Origin: Bacteroidota bacterium
Lineage (GTDB): Bacteria > Bacteroidota > Bacteroidia > Cytophagales > Cyclobacteriaceae
Reading direction: 5' to 3'
Length of the DNA stretch: 11,453 nt
Assembly (NCBI GenBank): GCA_023412765.1
Contig: JAEZBX010000321.1
Coordinates: 1 to 11,453 of the forward strand
The position numbers were made by a program, and so were the translations under genes. Below, in pieces: positions 1 to 5,685 of this stretch. Positions within the stretch are counted from its first letter, which is position 1; each line of letters starts with the position of its first letter. The notes beneath the pieces are model-generated. The model did no database searches, was not told the origin of the DNA, and saw nothing but the letters and a program-made list of their open reading frames with translations.

Positions 1-158
1 GTGTCTATACAGTTTATGAAGTTTCAGAGAACCAATTTGCTTCTGCGCCAAGTCCGAAGGTACTTGAATGTGAATAGCCCCGGGTGCGGCGGGGTGAAAC
101 CCTGGCCGTACCCGGGGTATGACGGACTGAATGGACCGCAACCCTGAAGGGGTTGAAA
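1..158 (+). repeat. REP-like palindromic element, copy 1 (left part cut by window edge)
   Basis: This stretch is about 97% identical over positions 16-155 to the reverse complement of 3490-3629, with only a handful of differences by eye. The similarity continues leftward to base 1 with four transitions, so the element probably starts outside the window. It holds a conserved TGTGAATAG lead (69-77), a long hairpin at 78-117 with arms CCCCGGGT and ACCCGGGG, and a small hairpin at 139-155 (CAACCC / GGGGTTG). Before the hairpin an open frame reads through to the TAG at 75-77, matching the ORF tail in copy 2. The layout resembles bacterial REP elements. The link to a transposase is inference. Confidence 0.8.
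78..117. repeat. Long GC-rich hairpin of copy 1
   Basis: CCCCGGGT at 78-85 pairs with ACCCGGGG at 110-117. Inner bases (GGCGGGGT / ACCCTGGCC region) continue an imperfect stem around a GAA loop. It is not followed by a T tract, so it is better read as a repeat palindrome than as a classical terminator. Confidence 0.75.
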
Positions 159-208
159 AATTCACCTAATTTAACGGATAACTATCTACCAGAACACCGA
201 AAATCGAA

Positions 209-226
209 TACCGACAGCTATCGGTA
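209..226. repeat. CCGA-TCGG palindrome
   Basis: TACCGACAGCTATCGGTA matches its own reverse complement at 16 of 18 positions. It belongs to the same palindrome type as the units at 246-259 and 407-428. Function unknown. Confidence 0.5.
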
Positions 227-245
227 CGACCAAGGAACACCGATC

Positions 246-259
246 CCGATAACTATCGG
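246..259. repeat. CCGATA-AC-TATCGG palindrome
   Basis: Six-base arms CCGATA and TATCGG flank an AC spacer. The same core recurs with longer arms at 407-428. Confidence 0.5.
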
Positions 260-354
260 ACGCTCGAGCCAAGAGCCTCGCATAGAGTTCGAACGAACGA
301 TTAACGGATAACTATTAGGTTAATCCTACCTACATGTTTTAATAAGTTTTGAAA

Positions 355-381
355 GAAGGAATAAGGAATAGGGAATAAGGG
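355..381 (+). repeat. GGAATA/GGGAATA low-complexity tract
   Basis: A run of AAGGAATAAGGAATAGGG type units. Related tracts occur in other intergenic gaps of the window (3379-3403, 3425-3437, 4120-4143, 4168-4190) and as single units near 3982 and 10362, but I saw none inside genes. Confidence 0.5.
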
Positions 382-406
382 CGCACTCCCTCGGCCACTA
401 TTAACT

Positions 407-428
407 AATCCCGATAACTATCGGGATT
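407..428 (-). terminator. Perfect 10-bp stem hairpin just after the hydratase stop
   Basis: AATCCCGATA (407-416) and TATCGGGATT (419-428) are exact inverted arms around AC. The hairpin lies 9 bases past the TAG stop (438-440) of the minus-strand hydratase gene, a position that suits a transcript end or 3' stabilising structure. No T run follows, and the same core occurs elsewhere as an intergenic palindrome, so a terminator role is inference. Confidence 0.4.
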
Positions 429-437
429 AACTAATAA

Positions 438-1220
438 CTACCACAAGGGTTTCTCCTTATTCAAAAACGCCTCGATGCCGCGTTTAAAGTCATTAGTCTC
501 GCGTGCTCGCGCGTTCATATCGGCAGCAACGGACAACGATTCAAGAAGTGACATAGCTTGAAGCTTGGTCAGCATTTGCTTCGTTAGCATCATCGCCTGG
601 GAGGAGTTGCTTTCGATTAGTTTCTTTGCAAAATCCATCACACGGGATTCCAGCGAGTTGCTATCAACAATTTCATAAACTAGCCCGGTCTCCCTTGCCC
701 TTTCCGCAGAAAACGTGTTGCCGCTGATCAGCAAATGTTTTGCCTTCGCCTCGCCTACTTTGCGGAGGAGAAAAATCATCACGATAGCAGGAATGAACCC
801 GATCTTAACTTCCGGAAAGCCGAATGTTGCACCGGGCACTGAAAATGCGAAATCACAGACTGTCACAAGGCCACAGCCACCTGCTAATGCATGACCTTGT
901 ACCTGGGCAATCACGACCTTCTTTAATGTATAGATGGTCAGGAACAGTTCTTTCAAATGATTGGAGTCTGCCAGGTTCTCTTCAAAGGAATTTTTCTGGA
1001 GCTTCTGAAGGTCGGCTATGTCTGCACCTGCGCAAAATGAGGGACCGTTTGCTTTAAGCACAATTACGTTGACGCGATTGTCATTCTCATACCTTTCAAA
1101 CGCCACCTTTAATTCAGAAATAAGGTCGGAGCTCAGTGCATTTCGTTTCTCCGGTCGGTTGAGTGTAATGACTCCTACCCGGTCGCTGTTTTCTAATGTG
1201 ATATACTTGAATCCAATCAT
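438..1220 (-). CDS. Enoyl-CoA hydratase/isomerase family (crotonase fold) protein
   Basis: A 260-residue cytoplasmic crotonase-superfamily protein, a normal single-domain length. Such enzymes bind acyl-CoA thioesters and stabilise an enolate in an oxyanion hole. Visible signatures are the first oxyanion-hole segment FCAGAD (62-67), the second around AGGCG (113-117), and FGFPEVKIGFIPA (133-145). Of the two classical hydratase glutamates, the second is present (E137) but the first is replaced by Gly117, 20 residues earlier as expected. The IGFIPA segment resembles methylglutaconyl-CoA hydratase-type paralogues, so a role in branched-chain acyl-CoA breakdown is possible, but the substrate cannot be fixed. 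The ATG overlaps the comEC stop by four bases (ATGA), suggesting translational coupling. A hairpin follows the stop. Confidence 0.9.
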   Translation of the reverse strand: MIGFKYITLENSDRVGVITLNRPEKRNALSSDLISELKVAFERYENDNRVNVIVLKANGPSFCAGADIADLQKLQKNSFEENLADSNHLKELFLTIYTLKKVVIAQVQGHALAGGCGLVTVCDFAFSVPGATFGFPEVKIGFIPAIVMIFLLRKVGEAKAKHLLISGNTFSAERARETGLVYEIVDSNSLESRVMDFAKKLIESNSSQAMMLTKQMLTKLQAMSLLESLSVAADMNARARETNDFKRGIEAFLNKEKPLW

Positions 1221-3310
1221 ATCTTAAGTTCGAAAGCACCCTGATGTGGCACAGAATGAATAACGATTGAAGGTGCGTTGTCCCCGAATAATCTTGAAGC
1301 GCTGTACCTCGAATTGCTGCTATCTAAAATAATGCTCTTCGCATCAATTTGTTTACGCAATTCGTCAACTCTTGTAACGGCGTTATTACTAATGACTATA
1401 AAATCCACGTTTAGCCCTGGAGGAATTCGGAACTGAGAGTCATAGATCTGAAGAAGTGAGAGGTTATTCCAGACTATCAGGGCGCATCCGTGACCATTGT
1501 CGTGAATTACTGGTAAGTAGCCAAAGCTACGGGCTCCACTTTTTATCCGATTCGATGCGATGTGAAAATTTATCTTTTGAATATTATTCTTCAAGACGGA
1601 ATCGGCCATAAAATAATACTGACCACGATCAAAAAAGTCGATGGCAGTGTGACCGTTGATGTTATAGACCGTCATTTTTCTCACATTAATTTCACTATAA
1701 TAGTGATACCATTGCAATCCAGAAATAGAAATACCCAAAAAAAAGCCAACTTTTATCCAAACAAACCTTCTTGTTCTTACGAGGAGTGTTATAGAAACCA
1801 AAAGGGCAAAAATTAACCAGCACTGCAGTGGAGAAATGTATATATGGTCAATCAGACTGAAAGGCAGATCTTCAATTGCAAACATTATTGCATTCATAGC
1901 TTTGATAATCCACTCCAACACAAATCCTAACGCTGTGGCTATGGGTGTTAGGAACGGGATTACCAGTATAGCAAGTCCAAGGACCAGTACTACGAATGAG
2001 GCCGGAATAGCTACGAGATTTGAAAATAGAAAGTAGTTGGGGAACTGATGAAAATACAACAGGCTTAGCGAAAAGGTTGCTATCTGGGCCGCGATTGATA
2101 CAGCGGAAACCTTCCATATCTCATCCAGGATTCGGTTTGTGGGATTCCAAAGATTATACAAGCCCGGTTGAAGATACACGATACCCAAGACTGCCAGATA
2201 TGACAGCTGGAAACCTACCGACATAATAAAAAATGGATCATACCATAAAATGATGAAGGCAGATAAGGCCAGTGTATTGTAAATGTTGGTTCGATGTCCT
2301 CCAGGTTTTGCAATAGCCAGAAACGAGAACATCGTAACTGCCCGCAGTACCGAGGGTGACAGTCCCGTTACGAAGGCATAAGCCCATAAAATAACAAGAC
2401 TGATTGCCGCAACTATCCAGGGTCCAGCCTTAAGTTTATTGAATGGCTTTAGCAGTAGCAGCACGATGCTATACAGTATTCCTACGTGCAGACCACTTAC
2501 GGCAAGCACATGCAGCGTTCCCGTTGCGCTATAGGCGCTCATCAGCTCGTTGTCGATTGCATCGGTAATACCGAGTACAAGGCCGGAGGCTAGGGCTTTT
2601 TCCCGTTCCCCGGCTACAAATTGTTTTAAGGTATTGTCTGCCCATTTACGGGTACGTAATGCATAATGATCGATCCAACTCCGCGGAGAAAACCCAATAT
2701 TTTTAACGTTATCTTTTCTGATAAACACTTGGTGATAGATGTTTTTGAAGGAAAGAAAACGTTGGTAATCGAATTCTTCAGGATTGCCTGGAGGCGGCAC
2801 CCTTTGTGGTTTACCTCTAATCAATAATACATCGCCATACTCCGGTGGAGAACCAAAATCCTTTTTCGCAAAATAGAGCATGGTTCTACCCGTCGCAAGC
2901 TTCCACTGACCTTTCGACTTTATTGCATTCACCTCTGCTTCTGCTTTCCATGAGTTTTCCTTTTCTACCGGTGCCGTTGAAACGACAACCTTAAAAAACT
3001 CAATTGAGTCGACGTGGATGATATGATCGGGATCATTCGGCTTTGTGTTCCATCCGACTCTTGAGATTCCAGCAAAAAAAATCGCACATAATGCGATGAG
3101 GCCAGCATACACTTTCAAGTTCCCTCCCCTCTTCCGGGAAATTCTGCTGCGAATTCTGATTGCTACGAATATGTAAATGATAAAAGCCGAACCGCATATT
3201 AATGTTGAAGTATAACGATCAAGAAGATCAGGATAAAAAATAGCGACTGAAATTCCTAACATGAAGAATAGAGCAATTCTAACGAAGGCGAAAGGAATCC
3301 AACGGTTCAT
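1217..3310 (-). CDS. comEC: ComEC/Rec2-family DNA-uptake membrane protein
   Basis: A 697-residue polytopic inner-membrane protein. ComEC forms the channel that carries single-stranded DNA into the cytoplasm during natural transformation. Hydrophobic segments occur near residues 8-26, 35-52 and 66-82, followed by a soluble DUF4131-like region (about 90-205). The core competence domain (about 235-515) carries the signature LHVLAVSGLHVGILY (266-280), FVTGLSPSVLRA (313-324) and SVGFQLSYLAVLGI (364-377). The tail (about 545-697) sits where many homologues have a metallo-beta-lactamase domain, but no HxHxDH zinc motif is visible. It starts VYNINGHTAIDFF and looks like a degenerate version. The ATG has no clear Shine-Dalgarno sequence. 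The stop overlaps the hydratase ATG. No other competence gene is in the window, so transformability is not shown. Confidence 0.92.
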   Translation of the reverse strand: MNRWIPFAFVRIALFFMLGISVAIFYPDLLDRYTSTLICGSAFIIYIFVAIRIRSRISRKRGGNLKVYAGLIALCAIFFAGISRVGWNTKPNDPDHIIHVDSIEFFKVVVSTAPVEKENSWKAEAEVNAIKSKGQWKLATGRTMLYFAKKDFGSPPEYGDVLLIRGKPQRVPPPGNPEEFDYQRFLSFKNIYHQVFIRKDNVKNIGFSPRSWIDHYALRTRKWADNTLKQFVAGEREKALASGLVLGITDAIDNELMSAYSATGTLHVLAVSGLHVGILYSIVLLLLKPFNKLKAGPWIVAAISLVILWAYAFVTGLSPSVLRAVTMFSFLAIAKPGGHRTNIYNTLALSAFIILWYDPFFIMSVGFQLSYLAVLGIVYLQPGLYNLWNPTNRILDEIWKVSAVSIAAQIATFSLSLLYFHQFPNYFLFSNLVAIPASFVVLVLGLAILVIPFLTPIATALGFVLEWIIKAMNAIMFAIEDLPFSLIDHIYISPLQCWLIFALLVSITLLVRTRRFVWIKVGFFLGISISGLQWYHYYSEINVRKMTVYNINGHTAIDFFDRGQYYFMADSVLKNNIQKINFHIASNRIKSGARSFGYLPVIHDNGHGCALIVWNNLSLLQIYDSQFRIPPGLNVDFIVISNNAVTRVDELRKQIDAKSIILDSSNSRYSASRLFGDNAPSIVIHSVPHQGAFELKI

Positions 3311-3374
3311 GGAGTAAGGTAGTGAGAATGGGATGAGGGAACGTTAAAGTATTTCAACGATTTACCTTACAAAG

Positions 3375-3448
3375 GTGATAAGGAATAGGGAGTAAGGAAT
3401 AGGGCGTGCCGAAAGTGCGCACCATTACCCTATTCCTAGGTTTATCAC
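3375..3448. repeat. Inverted repeat built on GGAATAGGG
   Basis: GTGATAAGGAATAGGG at 3375-3390 is mirrored by CCCTATTCC (3428-3436) and TATCAC (3443-3448), with six extra bases in the right arm. The region between holds a second GGAATAGGG and GTGCGCAC-like bases. It lies 65-138 bases upstream of comEC, so it could affect expression of that operon. Confidence 0.5.
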
Positions 3449-3485
3449 AAATTGTCATAATGTGAAAAGTAGGATTGGGCGAAAT

Positions 3486-3644
3486 TGCTCAACCCCTTGA
3501 GGGTTGCGGTCCATTCAGCGCGTCATACCCCGGGTACGGCCAGGGTTTCACCCTGCCGCACCCGGGGCTATTCACATTCAAGTACCTTCGGACTTGGCGC
3601 AGAAGCAAATTGGTTCTCTGAAACTTCATGAATTGCATAGGCAC
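3486..3644 (-). repeat. REP-like palindromic element, copy 2 (inverted relative to copy 1)
   Basis: The reverse complement matches 1-158 almost base for base. In this copy the long hairpin is at 3528-3567 (CCCCGGGT / ACCCGGGG, inner CAGGGT / ACCCTG around TTC) and the small hairpin is at 3490-3506 (CAACCC / GGGTTG). The conserved lead and ORF tail are at 3568-3644. The right end may lie beyond 3644, since copy 1 is cut by the window edge and the true boundary cannot be seen. Confidence 0.8.
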
Positions 3645-3771
3645 TCCGTTGAATGGAGTGCATTCTTCTGCTCGCTTCATTAAGAATGATAAGGCACTGC
3701 AGGAACTCGATCGGGTCGGATGAATAAACATACTCTAAAGTTGCAGGTTCCATTATGGCCAGATATGACAT
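3568..3771 (-). CDS. Doubtful small ORF ending inside REP-like copy 2
   Basis: A 67-residue open frame (or 61 from the internal Met at residue 7) whose last third is the repeat itself. I recognise no family. The middle part (SSDPIEFLQCLIILNEASRR) is protein-like, and the tail ends PKVLECE just before the long hairpin. The same tail frame is open in copy 1 back to the window edge, but the four differences between the copies in bases 1-15 are all transitions that change the encoded residue, which argues against selection on this frame. It could be a remnant of a mobile-element gene or a chance ORF. Confidence 0.25.
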   Translation of the reverse strand: MSYLAIMEPATLEYVYSSDPIEFLQCLIILNEASRRMHSIQRSAYAIHEVSENQFASAPSPKVLECE

Positions 3772-3841
3772 AATTGACTTTTATAGTCACAAACTCTCGG
3801 CACTCCGCGCTAGAATCCCGAAGGGCATTCAATGTGAATAG
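3755..3841 (+). CDS. Doubtful 28-codon ORF ending inside REP-like copy 3
   Basis: An ATG at 3755 opens a 28-codon frame ending PKGIQCE followed by TAG, immediately before the long hairpin of copy 3. This is the same position and frame as the PKVLECE tail of copy 2. No Shine-Dalgarno sequence or promoter is evident and no family is recognised. It is listed because the shared tail suggests that the repeat carries the 3' end of a coding frame; as an expressed gene it is unlikely. Confidence 0.15.
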   Translation: MARYDIIDFYSHKLSALRARIPKGIQCE

Positions 3842-3921
3842 CCCCGGGTGACGCTGGGGTGAAACCCCAAAGCGGAACCCGGGGTAAACGCACAAACGCG
3901 GCCAACCCCGGATGGGGTTGA
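3818..3921 (+). repeat. REP-like palindromic element, copy 3 (diverged)
   Basis: The lead CCGAAGG...TGTGAATAG (3818-3841) is shared with copies 1 and 2. The long hairpin at 3842-3884 keeps CCCCGGGT / ACCCGGGG and has a compensated inner stem TGGGGT-GAA-ACCCCA. The small hairpin pairs CAACCCC-type bases at 3903-3909 with GGGGTTG at 3914-3920. Because the inner sequence differs from the other copies yet still pairs, the fold seems conserved rather than just the sequence. It lies head to head with copy 2. Confidence 0.7.
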
Positions 3922-4119
3922 CGACTCGAAATTATCCTAAATGTGCAAAACAATTCTCACATTAAGTTTAGTCCTCCTAGTTCCCTATTCCTCCTTCACA
4001 AGTTTTTAGTAATTGGACAAAGTAGGATTAATCGCTCTCCGTTAATCGTTAATCGGGGTGTGGGAGTGGGTGTGCGCCCAAGAGCCTATTGCGTAGTACT
4101 TTTTCGAGTGCGCCGGATT

Positions 4120-4190
4120 CCCTATACCTTTATACCCTATACCTGCAGGGAGAGTCTCAAGTATTTAGGTATAAGGTATAGGGTATAGGG
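4120..4190 (-). terminator. Large CCCTATACC inverted repeat after the dioxygenase stop
   Basis: The left arm 4120-4143 (CCCTATACC repeats) is roughly complementary to the right arm 4168-4190 (GGTATAGGG repeats). A GTCTCA / TGAGAC pair (4154-4159 and 4191-4196) offers an alternative stem. It begins 13 bases past the minus-strand dioxygenase stop, so it may end or protect that transcript. No T run is present, and the arms belong to the repeat type seen in other gaps, so the role is inference. Confidence 0.4.
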
Positions 4191-4203
4191 TGAGACGAGT
4201 AGC

Positions 4204-5196
4204 TTACTCTCTAGTGAGTGTCTTGTTGCTTCTCACGGTATCTATGGGACGTACCAATCTTTCGATCTGTTCGCGTTGAGGTTCGAGGAAGGGAGGCAGC
4301 GACAATTTTTCACCAAGCGTTTCGTAGGGCTCATCTCCCATAAAGCCAGGGCCATCGGTAGCAAACTCGAAAAGAATTTGGGGCGCAACTCGCGTATATA
4401 ATGACTCGAAAAAATGTCGGTTAACATAACCGGAAGTACCAAACCCAAAGTTTCTCATGCGCTCGTCCCATTGGTCAAGCTCCGCACGATTTTCAACGCG
4501 GAATGCTGCATGGTGAACTGTGCCAAAACCCTGGCGACTATCGGGAAGTTTTTCGTTGAACTCTACGATTATAGAGGCACCATTCCCCCCTTCTCCCATT
4601 TCAAACAAATGAAAGCTTCCATCTTTATCAGTCTCTCGAAGCATTAAAACTTTGTCCAGGACTTCTTTAAAATGCTCAATGTGTGAGGTTCGAATAAAGA
4701 GTGGACCCAATCCAACAATGGCATGCTCCAATGGAACCGGACCTTTTTGCCAGGGTACACCAGGTTTTACTCCATGATTAAATTCATCTGAAATCAATTG
4801 ATACTGTTGATCATCAAAATCAACGAATGATACTGTCTTCTTGCCAAACTGTTCCTTAAGTCCGGTGTGCTTGATGTCCAGGCGGTCGAAGCGTTTTATC
4901 CAATAGGATAACGAGGCATCTGTTGGTACACGGAAAGATGTCTTCGAAATTTCGTTGCTACCGTGCACTCCTTTAGGAATTCCACGGAAATCAAAAAATG
5001 TCATATCTGTTCCAGGACTGCCCTTATCATCCGCGAAAAACAGGTGATAGGTTTGAATATCGTCCTGGTTGACGGTCTTCTTGACCAGCCGCATTCCGAG
5101 AACGTTCGTAAAAAAATCATAATTCTTTTCCGCGCTGCTGGTGATGGCTGTGACGTGATGAATTCCCTTGAGCTGGTTTACTTCATTTTCTGACAT
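4204..5196 (-). CDS. Ring-cleaving dioxygenase, VOC/glyoxalase superfamily (MhqO/MhqA type)
   Basis: A 330-residue cytoplasmic protein with two vicinal-oxygen-chelate domains, the usual length for this family. The N-terminal module opens LKGIHHVTAIT (9-19) and the second begins about residue 160. Likely metal ligands are His14, one of His228/His229 (GTVHHAAFRV) and Glu277 (ILFEFAT), the standard 2-His-1-Glu pattern. The tail PYETLGEKLSLPPFLEPQR (290-308) is typical of the family. Bacillus MhqO and MhqA relatives are induced by quinones and thought to break down hydroquinone-type compounds. The actual substrate here is unknown. The ATG lies 33 bases past the thioredoxin-like lipoprotein stop, so it may share that transcript; AAAGG sits 4 bases before it. 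A large inverted repeat follows the gene. Confidence 0.88.
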   Translation of the reverse strand: MSENEVNQLKGIHHVTAITSSAEKNYDFFTNVLGMRLVKKTVNQDDIQTYHLFFADDKGSPGTDMTFFDFRGIPKGVHGSNEISKTSFRVPTDASLSYWIKRFDRLDIKHTGLKEQFGKKTVSFVDFDDQQYQLISDEFNHGVKPGVPWQKGPVPLEHAIVGLGPLFIRTSHIEHFKEVLDKVLMLRETDKDGSFHLFEMGEGGNGASIIVEFNEKLPDSRQGFGTVHHAAFRVENRAELDQWDERMRNFGFGTSGYVNRHFFESLYTRVAPQILFEFATDGPGFMGDEPYETLGEKLSLPPFLEPQREQIERLVRPIDTVRSNKTLTRE

Positions 5197-5229
5197 ATAC
5201 CTTTATTTAGATCCTTACTCCAAAGAATA

Positions 5230-5685
5230 TTAAACACCGTTGAACGCATTATGATAATTTTCAGGAGTGATATCAATGGAGCTCCACTTTCCATTCTCGT
5301 AAGAAACTATCGTTGGATAGATCGTCAATATTCCATAATCTTTTGCTTGGAATTTTGCGTCAATAACAACATCGTTCCGTTTAAGATTGAATTTCTTCAT
5401 CAATAATAAACACGACTTTCTACTCGGACCGCTCACGACCACTGTAAAATTTGAACTTTTTGCACTGTCACGCAAAAAGTCCATGGCAGATTTGATACAC
5501 GGACCGCATCCCCGGGTAGGAACAATAATTAGTTTTGACTGAGGCTCTCCCATCCCAATCACAGAAAAATACCGGGCATACTTTTCACTCGCGGAAGATC
5601 GTTGGCCTTCATAAGCTTTCCCACAACTGAAAAGAAAACTTACCACTAAAATGAAAGCGACAGTATTATTGCTGCACCTTTTCAT
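5230..5685 (-). CDS. Thioredoxin-like lipoprotein with CGPC motif
   Basis: With the start at 5685 the product has 151 residues. It opens with a lipoprotein signal peptide: MKR, a hydrophobic run VAFILVVSFLF and a lipobox ending at Cys21 (FLFSC-G). An ATG at 5715 would add ten polar residues in front of the signal, so the inner ATG is preferred. The mature part has a thioredoxin-like order: strand KLIIVPT, the redox motif CGPC (60-63), a helix, a second strand FTVVVSG, and YPTIVSYENGKW, whose proline suits the cis-Pro site. It probably sits on a membrane facing the periplasm and acts as a thiol oxidoreductase, but the partner is unknown. The start overlaps the upstream lipoprotein gene by 20 bases, implying co-expression. 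Confidence 0.75.
   Translation of the reverse strand: MKRCSNNTVAFILVVSFLFSCGKAYEGQRSSASEKYARYFSVIGMGEPQSKLIIVPTRGCGPCIKSAMDFLRDSAKSSNFTVVVSGPSRKSCLLLMKKFNLKRNDVVIDAKFQAKDYGILTIYPTIVSYENGKWSSIDITPENYHNAFNGV

Larger units (their letters stand above)
159..437. other. Repeat-rich intergenic stretch without a gene
   Basis: No convincing coding frame is present. It contains a 15-base direct repeat TTAACGGATAACTAT (171-185 and 301-315), four copies of GATAACTAT (177-185, 248-256, 307-315, 413-421), three near-palindromes built on CCGATA/TATCGG, and a GGAATA-type tract at 355-381. It lies downstream of the enoyl-CoA hydratase gene. Confidence 0.7.
3311..4203. other. 890-base repeat-rich intergenic region
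   Basis: It separates the dioxygenase gene from comEC. In order it holds an inverted repeat of GTGATA-GGAATAGGG type (3375-3448), REP-like copy 2 (3486-3644), a 180-base middle with weak ORFs, REP-like copy 3 (3818-3921), a single TTCCCTATTCC unit near 3982, a TTAATCGTTAATCGGGG stretch near 4041-4058, and a large CCCTATACC inverted repeat (4120-4190). The comEC promoter should lie near the low end of this region, but I could not pick out a convincing -33/-7 pair. Confidence 0.7.

Noticed and set aside
1..437. Possible CRISPR array from repeated GATAACTAT-type units
   Set aside because: Units are 9-15 bases, spacings are uneven (59-106 bases), and no cas gene or regular repeat-spacer pattern is visible.
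824..1227. Plus-strand open frames opposite the hydratase gene
   Set aside because: They lie antisense to a gene with clear crotonase motifs, have odd composition and show no family resemblance.
1562..2226. Open frames in both other directions across comEC
   Set aside because: Shadows of the comEC frame; no motifs, signal peptides or start-site signals of their own.
1..3644. Composite transposon carrying comEC and the hydratase
   Set aside because: The flanking repeats hold no transposase gene or visible target-site duplication, and both genes are ordinary chromosomal types; only inversion or repeat spread is supported.
3680..3895. 71-codon minus-strand frame across REP-like copy 3
   Set aside because: Its N-terminal part is a translation of the palindromic repeat; the rest overlaps the doubtful ORFs in another frame and resembles no family.
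268..4087. Shared CCAAGAGCCT string at 268-278 and 4078-4087
   Set aside because: Only about ten bases match and the flanks diverge; it may be a repeat fragment or chance.
3943..4188. 81-codon plus-strand frame in the intergenic region
   Set aside because: It runs through CCCTATACC repeats and other low-complexity sequence, and its encoded composition does not look like a protein family.
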